64,000 bases of DNA, from positions 186,001-250,000 of the forward strand of contig CAVRIA010000005.1 in the NCBI GenBank assembly GCA_963721115.1, given 5' to 3'. Every line of letters starts with the position of its first letter. Within the stretch, counting starts at the first letter, position 1. The notes beneath the pieces were generated by a model. It was not told where the DNA came from and did not search any database. It saw only the letters and a program-made list of their open reading frames with translations. Both the position numbers and the translations under genes were made by a program. The stretch is from CAVRIA01 sp963721115 (GTDB taxonomy: Bacteria > Desulfobacterota > Binatia > HRBIN30 > CADEER01). Positions 26,901 through 35,926 of this stretch are shown piece after piece.

Positions 26901-27080
26901 GCCGGTGCCGAGGTGCAGCGCCCGCTCGCCACGGTGGTCATCGGCGGTCTCGTCACCTCGACGGTGCTCACCCTACTCGTCTTACCGACGCTCTACGCGT
27001 GGACGGAACGAAGAAGAGCGCGCCCAGAGCCGCGGCGCTCTGGAGCGACCGACCACCTTGACTCGAATCGTCACATATGA
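23927..27080 (+). CDS. czcA: CzcA-type RND metal/proton antiporter, with four frame breaks
   Basis: Four frames join into a protein of about 1050 residues, the normal CzcA length. The GTG at 23927 opens LNRIFELSLGNRFLILV. Landmarks in order are DAVPDVTPNQVQILTNAPG, the proton-relay helix DFGLIVDGSVVMIEN typical of divalent-metal pumps, ETSDIYVMLKP, and the last domain LATVVIGGLVTSTVLTLLVLP. The frame shifts near 24596, 24639, 25513 and 26815; each is repaired by removing one base (for example EHAQEQYLVRGEGLIG at the first). It would pump Zn/Co/Cd from the periplasm or cytoplasm. The repairs being single-base and the text otherwise intact argue for sequence error over decay. Confidence 0.85.
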
Positions 27081-27094
27081 AGAGATATTCATAT
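27075..27094. promoter_or_regulatory. ArsR/SmtB-like palindromic operator
   Basis: ATATGAA at 27075-27081 and TTCATAT at 27088-27094 form a perfect inverted repeat with a six-base spacer. The pattern matches the half sites bound by ArsR/SmtB/CzrA metal sensors. The block is strikingly AT-rich for this GC-rich region and overlaps the czcA stop codon. TTGACT at 27058-27063 and TATATT at 27092-27097 are possible promoter pieces but their spacing is not standard. It lies 40 bases before the methyltransferase gene and upstream of the ZIP gene. No ArsR gene is in this window. Confidence 0.55.
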
Positions 27095-27133
27095 ATTACT
27101 CCCCTGGCGACCCCGACGTGAAAGGAGGACCCC

Positions 27134-27823
27134 ATGCAATTGACCGATGTCGTCCGCAACTACGACTGGGCGGCGCCCAGGTACGACCGGTGGACCGATC
27201 TGGTCTTCGGCCGCCTGCTCGGGCGTCGAGAGGTACCGTGAGAGAACCATCGATCTGCTCGGGTCACTGCAAGGCGCGACGGTCCTCGACGTCGGGTGCG
27301 GGACCGGACGGAACTTTCCGATCCTGGCTCCGCGCGTCGGAGCCGGCGGGCGAATCATCGGGCTCGACTACTCGGAGGGGATGCTGGCGCAGGCCCGCGA
27401 GCGCGTCGCGGCTCAGGGCTGGACGCAACGTCGGAGCTGGTGCGCGGCGACGCCGCCAAGCTCGATGGCGTTCCGGAGAACGTCGACGCCGTCGTGTCGA
27501 TCTGGTGCCTCGGCATCGTCTACGATCTCGAGGCGGCGCTGCGGCGGGCTCTCGACGTGCTCAGGCCCGGCGGGCGGATCGCCGTCATGGACTTCACCCG
27601 CGCTCGGCCGGACCGCGGCCCCCTGCACTGGCTCTACCCGTTCTACAGCTTCGTCCTGACCCGCGGCGGAATCGATTCACCGGAAGATCTGGACGATGCG
27701 GCGCTGCAGCAGCGCTGGGAACGCGGTCGCCGGCTGTTGTATGAAGGCCTCGCCGGAGTACACGAGGAAACGTACCTTTACGGCGGGGGTCTGATCATCG
27801 CGGGGGAGAAGCCGCTCGCGTAG
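27134..27823 (+). CDS. SAM-dependent methyltransferase, with two frame breaks
   Basis: GGAGG precedes the ATG at 27134 (MQLTDVVRNYDWAAPRYDRW). The frame breaks near 27220 (one extra base before GVERYRERTIDLL) and near 27425 (one missing base before LDATSELVRGDAAKLDG). The repaired protein has about 230 residues with motif I VLDVGCGTGRNF, IIGLDYSEGMLAQARERV, and VLRPGGRIAVMDF. It is a class I methyltransferase of the UbiE/COQ5 kind; substrate unknown. Position after an ArsR-type operator and before a ZIP gene suggests a metal- or metalloid-linked role. Confidence 0.8.
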
Positions 27824-27882
27824 ACGAAGCCGCCGGGCGGACGAGATTCCTTTCGGACGCGCGTCTTCGCATCGAGGAGGAG

Positions 27883-28638
27883 ATGGCTGTGGCAATCGAC
27901 GCTTCTCTGTCGAGAACCGTAGGCTACGGTTTCGTCTGCGCCGCTTCCTTGGCGGCAGGCGGGGGGATCGCCGCGTACTGGCCGCCGACACCGAGAACGC
28001 GGAGCTACATCCAGCACGTCGCCGCCGGCTTCGTGTTCGCCGCCGTAGGAGTCGAGGTATTGCCGGACGTCGTCCATCGCGGCCTGCCGCTGGCAACGGT
28101 CCTCGGCTTCGCGCTCGGTGTCGCTCTGATGCTCGTCATCCGAACGGTATCGCAGAAGGTCGCAGAAGGTGGGGGGCGACTCGACTGGACCTCCACGGGA
28201 GTGATCGCCGCGGACGTCCTCATCGATGGTTTGCTGGTCGGGGTGAGCTCCGTCACGGAGCGGTCGCAAGGTCGGCAGGCATTGCTGGTGACCGTCGCCC
28301 TATCGGTCGAGCTGCTGTCGTTGGGACTGTCCATGGTGGCGACCATGGGACAGACGGGCGCGGCGCGCAGCCGCGTCGTTCTGACCACCGGCGTGGTAGC
28401 CTTGTCGCCTCTCGCCGGGACCCTCGCCGGCTATTTCGTCGGCGGGACGCTGTCGGGCGCGTGGATCGAAGCCGTGCTGGCTTTCGCCGCCGCCGCCTTC
28501 TTGTACATGGCCGCGGAGGAACTGCTCAAAGAGGCCCACGAGGTGCCCGAATCGCTCCTGAGCACGGCTTTGTTCTTTGCGGCCTTTCTCGGCCTGCTGC
28601 TCATCGATATGGTCTCCGCCAAGACGATGGGCCGATGA
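27883..28638 (+). CDS. ZIP-family metal transporter
   Basis: A 251-residue inner-membrane protein with seven to eight hydrophobic spans. GAGGAG precedes the ATG. ZIP hallmarks are HVAAGFVFAAVGVEVLPDV in an early helix, DVLIDGLLVGVSSV (metal-site helix), and ALSVELLSLGLSM with a Glu; the C-terminal helix carries MAAEELLKEAHE. Family members move Zn or other divalent ions, usually inward to the cytoplasm. The histidines of the usual HNxxD site are replaced here, so specificity or direction may differ. It follows the methyltransferase by 59 bases and may share the ArsR-type operator. Confidence 0.82.
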   Translation: MAVAIDASLSRTVGYGFVCAASLAAGGGIAAYWPPTPRTRSYIQHVAAGFVFAAVGVEVLPDVVHRGLPLATVLGFALGVALMLVIRTVSQKVAEGGGRLDWTSTGVIAADVLIDGLLVGVSSVTERSQGRQALLVTVALSVELLSLGLSMVATMGQTGAARSRVVLTTGVVALSPLAGTLAGYFVGGTLSGAWIEAVLAFAAAAFLYMAAEELLKEAHEVPESLLSTALFFAAFLGLLLIDMVSAKTMGR

Positions 28639-28743
28639 GCAGACCTCGCCCGGGCCGAGCCCGAGGATTGACTTAGCGACCAAGCGGCTGCAGGGTGAAA
28701 GTCTCATGGGAGTGTTGGCACGCTAACGAAGTCGAAACACGGA

Positions 28744-29904
28744 TTGGCAGACTGGTACAGCGTCTCCACGACACCCAAACGACGGCAACGGGGCACGGCT
28801 GTCGCCGCGTTCGCGGTTGCCGCGGCCCTTACGATCTTCGGAAGCGGCGTCAGCCGGGCCTGCGTCGGCGACAACTGCATGCAGATCTGGTCGACCGCCG
28901 ACGGCGGCGGCGCGCTCACCGTCGAGTGGGACTTCGAGAACCGGAAGTTCATCTTGGCGGGGAAGTGTTACACTGATTCAGTCTGCCTCTATAGCTCGAT
29001 CGACCCCGGCATCATCGCCGAGACCGCAGCCGTTCCCGGCAGCGGCTACTACCGCCTCGTCGACGGCACCGAGGTCACGATTCACATCGTCTCGCTGGAC
29101 CCCGGCGTCAACATCCAGCTGAACGGCCACAAGCTGGCGGCAGCGGGAGACTCCGCCACCCTGGGAACCATGCCCACCATTCACAGCCACCCGTCCTGGC
29201 AGCTGAAGGTGCCGCCGGACGAGGTCGGAGAATACCTCGTCTCGTACCAGCTGACGGCGGATTCGGGATACGCCGACTCGCCAGTGTACACGGCGATCAT
29301 CACCAACGTCGCGCCCGAAGTCTCCCCCACGCCGACGTCTGCGCCAACGCCGACCGCCACCCCATGCGGCAACGGCTGCGGCTGCCCGGGCGATTGCAAC
29401 GGCGACGGCTTCGTCGCGATCAACGAGACGGTCCTCGCCGTCAGCATCGCGCTCGGCGACAGCGAGGCATCGTCCTGCCCGGCCGCCGATCCAAACGACG
29501 ACGGCGAGGTGACGGTCAACGAGCTGGTCGCGGCCGTCGGGGACGCTCTCGACGGCTGTCCCGGGCCGCCGCCCGCGACCTTGGAGGAGATTCAATCCAC
29601 GATCTTCACACCGGTCTGCGCGACCAGCGGCTGCCACGACGAGCAGAGCCACACCGGGAATCTGGTGCTCACGGAAGGCAGCTCGTACGACAATCTGGTC
29701 GGCGTTGCTCCGGACACCTTCGGGGCTCAGGTGGCCGGCTTCCTGCGCGTCGACCCGGACCATCCGGAGAACAGCTTCCTTCTCGTCAAGCTGCTCGGGC
29801 CGCCGCCCGGCGACGGCAGCCGCATGCCGCTCGTGGGCGATCCTCTCGACCCGAGTCAGATCGACCTGATCCGCAACTGGATCCTGCAGGGCGCAAAGCC
29901 CTGA
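28744..29904 (+). CDS. Secreted protein with dockerin-like repeats and a CX4CH motif
   Basis: A 386-residue exported protein; the start is probably TTG at 28744, followed by a signal peptide (AVAAFAVAAALTIFGSGVSRA). Residues 40-195 form a beta-rich domain with few Cys. A PTPTSAPTPTATP linker follows, then two calcium-loop units: DCNGDGFVAINE and DPNDDGEVTVNE, each in a Cys-flanked module as in dockerin type I-like repeats. From about 285, FTPVCATSGCHDEQ carries a CX4CH motif, as in some cytochrome-c-like domains of environmental bacteria, and a later region with RMP. The last part resembles a heme domain, but heme binding is unproven. Function unknown. Confidence 0.75.
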   Translation: MADWYSVSTTPKRRQRGTAVAAFAVAAALTIFGSGVSRACVGDNCMQIWSTADGGGALTVEWDFENRKFILAGKCYTDSVCLYSSIDPGIIAETAAVPGSGYYRLVDGTEVTIHIVSLDPGVNIQLNGHKLAAAGDSATLGTMPTIHSHPSWQLKVPPDEVGEYLVSYQLTADSGYADSPVYTAIITNVAPEVSPTPTSAPTPTATPCGNGCGCPGDCNGDGFVAINETVLAVSIALGDSEASSCPAADPNDDGEVTVNELVAAVGDALDGCPGPPPATLEEIQSTIFTPVCATSGCHDEQSHTGNLVLTEGSSYDNLVGVAPDTFGAQVAGFLRVDPDHPENSFLLVKLLGPPPGDGSRMPLVGDPLDPSQIDLIRNWILQGAKP

Positions 29905-30002
29905 GTCCGGAGCCGATTCTCTCCCTGCCGACGGGAGTCACCAGCGGGTGGCGCGTCTCTGATCGTCTCGATCGTCGGCTTTTCCAGGGGCTCTCCCATA
30001 GA

Positions 30003-30596
30003 TCAGAACGCAAACAGCCTCTCGACTTCGATGCGCAGCTTCGGCAGCACGCGTGAGCGGACCGTCCCGCGCGCGTACGTTCGCCCCGCGGCGTATGCCC
30101 GTTTCGCGAGGGAGTAGACGGTTACCGTCTTACGGCGCGGGTTGACGATCCAGTATTCGTCGACGCCGTTGCGGGCGTACAGGTCCTTCTTCTCCGTCTG
30201 ATCGCGCTTCGCGGTCGAGGGGGAAAGGATTTCGACGACCAGGTTGGGCACGGCGCGGAGAAACTGATCGGGTCCGGTGCGCGGCCCCGCGGCGAGGCGT
30301 GCCGACGAGATGTAGGAGACGTCCGGTTCCAGCGTGTCCCCGGAGGGCAGATCATAGCCCGCGCTCGAGCCCAGCGCGATTCCGACCTTTTCTCTCTCGA
30401 CGTGCTCATTGATGAGCTGGGCCAGCTTGATCTCGACGCGGGCGTGTTGCTGTCCGGCCGGAGGCGTCATCACGATCCTCCCGTCGATCAACTCGTAACG
30501 GTTGATGTCCGCCCGCGACCGATGGACGACCCAGCGGCGGAACTGCCTCTGATCGAATACCTCATCGGAGCGGAACACGGTCTCCGCGGCCTTCAT
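30003..30596 (-). CDS. Uma2 family (DUF820) endonuclease-like protein
   Basis: A 197-residue protein of the Uma2/DUF820 family, a PD-(D/E)XK nuclease-like fold. I chose the ATG at 30596 (MKAAETVF) over upstream frame extension, which is Arg-rich. Landmarks are YELIDGRIVMTPPAGQQHA, TLEPDVSYIS (with the Asp), LVVEILSPSTAKRDQTEKK (with E and K) and YARNGVDEYWIVNP. The catalytic D, E and K are present. The family is common in multi-copy form in cyanobacteria and environmental bacteria; its job is not known. It stands alone here. Confidence 0.88.
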   Translation of the reverse strand: MKAAETVFRSDEVFDQRQFRRWVVHRSRADINRYELIDGRIVMTPPAGQQHARVEIKLAQLINEHVEREKVGIALGSSAGYDLPSGDTLEPDVSYISSARLAAGPRTGPDQFLRAVPNLVVEILSPSTAKRDQTEKKDLYARNGVDEYWIVNPRRKTVTVYSLAKRAYAAGRTYARGTVRSRVLPKLRIEVERLFAF

Positions 30597-31131
30597 GGGC
30601 GAACTATAACCTGCGGTTCGGCCAGGGGGCAACGCGCCGAACCCGGCCTGCCGCCGTCGAGCTTCCCGCCGCGCGGGGAATCCCCTGACAGCCGTCACAA
30701 TTCCACGCTGCGGGAAGTCCTTTCGAGCGTTCTTCGTCGGAGGGGCCTATCTGCGGTCATCCGCGGATAGACGATCAGCCCGCCGCTCCGTGCTCGACAC
30801 ACGCGCCATCGTCAGCGACGTCGCCGTGCGGCACTACAGCCTGACGATGACGGCGCGGGCTACCCCGCCGACTCCGTTTGGTGCTCGTGCTCGATGGAAA
30901 GCAGGGGCGCCTCGGCCCGGCGCCTTGCGAGCGGGCGCCCCCGTCGAAGCGCGCACCGCCCAAGCACTGGGCAGTCGGTGCCCAATTGTTCAGCACCGCG
31001 TCTTCCACACGATTCATTCGACACGACCATAGGAACGGCGAACGGGATTGGCACGAGACGGCAAGCGGATTGCTTCACGGTCCAGTCAACCCGCAGGGGG
31101 CACAGCAAACTTTACGCAGGAGGAGGGCTTT
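30597..31131. other. Gene-free stretch upstream of amtB
   Basis: The 535 bases between the Uma2 gene and amtB hold overlapping open frames without recognisable protein. It should contain the promoters of both divergent genes. GC-rich inverted runs occur around 30905-30945. I saw a TGGCAC at 31050 but its spacing does not fit a sigma-54 promoter. Confidence 0.4.
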
Positions 31132-32592
31132 ATGATTGAGACCAAGAGGGCCGTTCGACCATGGATCGTTCTCGGGACCATGGTGCTGACACAGCTGGCA
31201 TTGCGCCACGCCGCCTTCGCCGACGAAAGCGGTGAGGCAGCCAAGGCGTTCGACCCGGCGATTGCCGACACCGTGTGGACGGTGCTCGCCGGAGTGCTCG
31301 TCTTCTTCATGCAGGCGGGCTTCGCGATGGTGGAGAGCGGGCTGACGCGGGCGAAGAACGCCTCGAACATCATGATGAAGAACCTGATGGACTTCTGCAT
31401 GGGATCGGTCGCCTACTGGGCCATCGGTTTCGGCATCATGTTCGGTGCCGGCAACGCCCTGTTCGGAACGAGTGGCTTCTTTCTGCACGACGCGGGCACC
31501 ACGTTCGACTCTCTCTCGTGGACGCACGTACCGCTCGAGGCGAAGTACTTCTTCCAGCTGGTCTTCGCCGCCACGGCCGCGACCATCGTCTCCGGCGCCA
31601 TGGCGGAGCGGACGAAGTTCTCCGCCTACCTGGTGTACAGCTTCATCGTCTCGCTGCTGATCTACCCGGTGGTCGGGCACTGGATCTGGGGCGGCGGATG
31701 GCTGGCGAGCCTCGGCATGTGGGACTTCGCCGGCTCGACCGTGGTCCACTCGACCGGCGGATGGCTGGCACTGACGGGCGCCATCGTTCTGGGTCCCCGC
31801 CTCGGCAAGTACCGCTCGGACGGCAAGCCCAACGCGATTCTCGGCCACAACATGCCGCTGACCGCCCTCGGCGTGTTCATCCTCTGGTTCGGATGGTTCG
31901 GGTTCAACCCGGGCAGCACCATGGCCGCGACCATGGACATCGGGCACATCGCCGTCACCACCAATCTCGCCGCAGCCGCCGGCTCGATGGCCGCGATGTT
32001 CACGGCGTGGATCATGTTCGGCAAGCCGGACCTCAGCATGTCGCTGAACGGCGCTCTCGCCGGACTGGTGGCGATCACCTGCCCCTGCGCCTTCGTGTCG
32101 GCCGGCAGCTCCATCCTGATCGGCACCGTCGGCGGCATCCTGGTCGTGATGTCGGTGGTCTTCCTGGAGCGCACCCTGAAGGTCGACGATCCCGTCGGCG
32201 CCGTGTCCGTGCACGGCGTGTGCGGCGCGTGGGGAACGCTTTCCCTCGGCCTCTTCGCCCAGGACGTGTTCTCGCCCGGCACGACCGGAAACGGCCTCTT
32301 CTTCGGCGGCGGCTTGGATCTGCTCTTCCACCAGGCGATCGGCGTCGTGGCGGTAATGATCTGGTGCCTGTTCACCGGCTTCGTCCTCTTCGGCGTGATC
32401 AAGGCGACGATGGGCATCCGCGTGTCTCCCGAAGAGGAGATGGAAGGACTGGACATCGGCGAGCACGGCGCTCCGGCGTACCCGGACTTCCAGCACTCCA
32501 CCGAGCACGCCGTTGCCGGCCTGCCGCCGAGCGGCGGCAGCAGCGGCCTCGGAGCGGTGCGCGCGACGCGACCGGCTTCGGTCATGTCCTGA
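31132..32592 (+). CDS. amtB: Ammonium transporter
   Basis: A 486-residue Amt/Rh transporter with eleven expected membrane spans after an N-terminal signal-like segment ending AAFADES. AGGAGG precedes the ATG at 31132. Conserved text includes MVESGLTRAKNASNIMMKN, SGAMAERTKF, the two channel His in VVHSTGGWLAL and SVHGVCGAWGTL, and ILWFGWFGFNPGS. The C-terminal tail (SPEEEMEGLDIGEHG) is the regulatory helix that PII proteins contact. No glnK lies beside it, unlike in many bacteria. It is followed by a strong terminator. Confidence 0.94.
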   Translation: MIETKRAVRPWIVLGTMVLTQLALRHAAFADESGEAAKAFDPAIADTVWTVLAGVLVFFMQAGFAMVESGLTRAKNASNIMMKNLMDFCMGSVAYWAIGFGIMFGAGNALFGTSGFFLHDAGTTFDSLSWTHVPLEAKYFFQLVFAATAATIVSGAMAERTKFSAYLVYSFIVSLLIYPVVGHWIWGGGWLASLGMWDFAGSTVVHSTGGWLALTGAIVLGPRLGKYRSDGKPNAILGHNMPLTALGVFILWFGWFGFNPGSTMAATMDIGHIAVTTNLAAAAGSMAAMFTAWIMFGKPDLSMSLNGALAGLVAITCPCAFVSAGSSILIGTVGGILVVMSVVFLERTLKVDDPVGAVSVHGVCGAWGTLSLGLFAQDVFSPGTTGNGLFFGGGLDLLFHQAIGVVAVMIWCLFTGFVLFGVIKATMGIRVSPEEEMEGLDIGEHGAPAYPDFQHSTEHAVAGLPPSGGSSGLGAVRATRPASVMS

Positions 32593-32618
32593 CCAACCGA
32601 TCGTTGCGAGGCAACACG

Positions 32619-32655
32619 ACGGCAGGCCCGGAGTCCGGGCCTGCCGTTTTTTTTT
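32619..32655 (+). terminator. Rho-independent terminator of amtB
   Basis: ACGGCAGGCCCGG at 32619-32631 pairs with CCGGGCCTGCCGT at 32635-32647 around a three-base loop, followed by nine T (32647-32655). It begins 27 bases after the amtB stop. It also lies about 67 bases beyond the stop of the convergent cusA. Confidence 0.92.
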
Positions 32656-32721
32656 CGGCGCCCGCCGCAACTCACAGCATCTCGGCCCTTCGCCGCCATC
32701 CGGCGCGGTCGAGGCCACTTC

Positions 32722-35700
32722 TCAGGCCCCCTGGGATTCAGGCGCTGCGGTAGGATCGCCGTGCGGCAGGCGCCAGCCCTTCCAGACGAAATAGATCGCC
32801 GGGTAGACGAGGAGCTCCATGACGAACGAGGTCACGACGCCGCCGACCATCGGCACGGCGATGCGCTTCATGACGTCCGCGCCGGTGCCGTGGCTCCACA
32901 TGATCGGCAGCAGACCGGCCAAGATGACGGAGACGGTCATCGCCTTCGGCCGCACGCGCTGCACGGCGCCGTGGTAGATCGCCTCGCGCAGGTCGCCGAG
33001 CGTTCGCATGACGGCCCTTGCGATGCCACTCCTCGTACGAGACGTTGAGGTAGAGCAGCATCACCACACCGGTCTCGGCGTCGAGGCCGGCCAGGGCGAT
33101 CATGCCGACCCAGACCGCGATGCTCATGTTGTAGCCGAGGTACCAGATGAGCCAGATGGCCCCGACCAGACTGAACGGAACGGCGAGCAGGACGACGAAG
33201 GTCTCGAACAGGCTGCCCGTATTCAGGTAGATGATGAGCACGATGATCATCAGGGTGATCGGGACGATCACGAGCAGCCTCTGCTGCGCGCGCAGCATGT
33301 ACTCGTACTGCCCCGACCAGGAGATCGTGTAGCCGGGGGGCAACTCGATCTCCTTGCGATCGATGGCCTGCTGCACCGCGCGCTGCGCCCGCTCGACGTA
33401 CGTGCCGACGTCGATGCCGCGGATGTCGACGTAGATCCACGCGTTGGGCCGGCTGTTCTCGCTCTTGATGCTCGGCGGACCCTTGACGACCTCCAGGTGC
33501 GCGAGCTGGCCGAGTGGAATGTGCTGCCCCCTCGGCGTCGGAACGAGAATGGCCCGGAGTAGATCCAGATTGTCGCGCAGCTCGCGCGGGTAGCGCAGGT
33601 TGATCGGGTAGCGCTCCAGGCCTTCGACGGTGGTCGAGACGTTCATCCCTCCGATGGCGCTGGCGATGACGTCCTGTACGTCGCCCAGCGTCAGCCCGTA
33701 GCGGGCGATCGCCTCGCGATCGATGTCGAAGTTGATGTAGTTGCCGCCCACCACCCTCTCGGCATAGACGCTCAGCGTGTCGGGGACGCGGCGCATCGTC
33801 GCCTCGATCTGCTCTCCGACGCTCTGCAGCGTCGAAAGGTCCGATCCCGACACCTTGATTCCCACCGGAGTCTTGATCCCCGTCGACAGCATGTCGATGC
33901 GCGTCTTGATCGGCATCGTCCAGGCGTTGGTCACGCCGGGGAACTGAACGGCCGCGTTGAGCGCATCGACGAGCTCGTCGGGCGTCCGCCGCCGATGTGC
34001 GATCGCGCCACTGCGCGCGTCGGTGACGTCGACGGCGGGCCACTTCTCCTCCGGCTTCAGCATGATGGTGGTCTCGACCATGCTGAGCGGCGCCGGGTCG
34101 GTCGCCGTCTCGGCGCGGCCGATCTTGCCGAAGACGTGGTGCACCTCGGGAAACTTCGCGATGATGCGGTCGGTCTGCTGTAGGAGCTCGCGGGCTTTGG
34201 TGACGGAAATACCCGGCAGCGTCGTCGGCATGTAGAGAAGGTCACCCTCGTAGAGGGGAGGCATGAACTCCGAGCCCAACCGGCTGTAGGGCCAAACCGT
34301 CGCGGCCACGGTGAGCGCAGCAGCCGCGATCACGCCCCAGCACAGGCCTTTGTGCCTGAGGAGGAGCTCGATCACCGGGTGATACACCGCGATCAACGCC
34401 CGGTTCAGCGGATTGCGCTCTTCCGGCACGATGCGGCCGCGGATGAGATAGCCCATCAGAACCGGCGCCAGGGTGATGGAGAGAAACGCCGCCGCCGCCA
34501 TCGAGTAGGTCTTGGTGAAAGCGAGCGGCTTGAAGAGCCGCCCCTCCTGCGCTTGCAGGGTGAACACCGGCAGAAAGCTCACGGTGATGACGAGCAGGGA
34601 GTAGAAGAGTGTCGGGCCGACCTCGATCGACGCGTCGCGGATGATCTGCCAGTGCGGTTTCTTGCCGCGATCGCGCTCGATGTGCTTGTGGGCGTTCTCG
34701 ATCATGATGATCACGGCATCGACCATCGCACCGATGGCGATGGCGATGCCGCCCAGGCTCATGATGTTGGCGCCGATGCCCTGCGCGTACATGACGACGA
34801 ATGCCATCAGCACGGCCATCGGCAGGATCATGATCGCGACCAGGGCGCTGCGGAAGTGGAACAGAAAGGCGATACAGACGAGCGACACCGCCAGCGATTC
34901 CTCGAGGAGCTTTCCGCGCAGCGTCTCGATCGAGCGCTCGATGAGGCCGGAGCGATCGTAGGCGACTTTGATCTCCACCCCCTGCGGCAGGCCCGCCTTC
35001 AACTGCGCGAGCTTGGCCTTGACGCGCCGGATGACCTCCAGCGCGTTGGCGCCGTAACGCACGACGATGATGCCGCCGACCGTCTCCCCTTCCCCGTTCC
35101 ACTCCGCGATGCCGCGCCGCATCTCGGGTCCGATGTCGACCGTACCGATGTCGCGGACCAGAATCGGCGTGCCGTCGGGCCCGGCGCCGACCGCCGCCTC
35201 CTCGAGCTGGCGCGGGTCGTCGACGTATCCCTTGACGCGCAAAATGTACTCGGTCTCGGACATCTCCATCACGCGTCCGCCCACCTCGTTGTTCGAGCGC
35301 TGGATCGCCGTGCGCACCTTGCTCAGGGGAATGTCGTAGGCGCGCAGCTTCTCCGGATCGACCGTGACCTGGTACTGCTTGACGAAGCCGCCGACGCTGG
35401 CGACCTCCGAGACGCCGTCGATCGCCGTCAGCTCGTACTTGAGGTACCAGTCCTGAATGCTGCGCAGCTGCTGCAGGTCGTGGTTCGGGCTGCTCAGCGT
35501 GTAGATGAACGCCCAGCCGACCCCGGTGGCGTCCGGCCCGAGGGTCGGCGTCACCCCGCGCGGCAGCTGCCCCTGCAGCTGGCTGAGGTACTCGAGGACG
35601 CGGCTGCGCGCCCAGTACAGATCCGTTCCGTCCTCGAAGATGACGTAGACGAAAGAGAAGTTGAAGAAGCTGTAGCCGCGCACGACCTTGGCGTAGGGCA

Positions 35701-35926
35701 CCGAGAGCATCTTGGTCGTGATCGGATAGGTGATCTGGTCCTCGACGATGCGCGGGGCCTGACCGGGGTACTCCGTGAAGACGATGACCTGGACGTCCGA
35801 CAGGTCGGGGATGGCGTCGAGCGGCATGTGCGACACGGCGTAGTAGCCGCCGAACACGATGAACAGCGCCATCAGCAGGACGATGAATTTGTTCTCGAGC
35901 GAGAATTCGATGACGCGCCGGATCAT
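32722..35926 (-). CDS. cusA: CusA-type RND copper/silver efflux pump, one frame break
   Basis: GGAGG lies six bases before the ATG at 35926 (MIRRVIEFSLENKF). The frame runs to about 33015, where one extra base separates EEWHRKGR from MRTLGDLREAIYHGAV; the second frame ends at 32722. Repaired length is about 1068 residues, normal for the family. Landmarks are DAIPDLSDVQVIVFTEYPG, the proton-relay helix AIAIGAMVDAVIIMIEN of the monovalent-metal type, ATDPAPLSMVETT, and AIGGMNVSTTVEGLERYPIN, where a Met sits near the expected metal route. It exports Cu(I)/Ag(I) across the envelope with cusB and cusC. No stop codon separates it from cusB. Confidence 0.88.

Noticed and set aside
31045..31070. Possible sigma-54 promoter (TGGCAC) before amtB
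   Set aside because: The GG to GC spacing is one base short of the required distance and no TTGC box follows at the right place.
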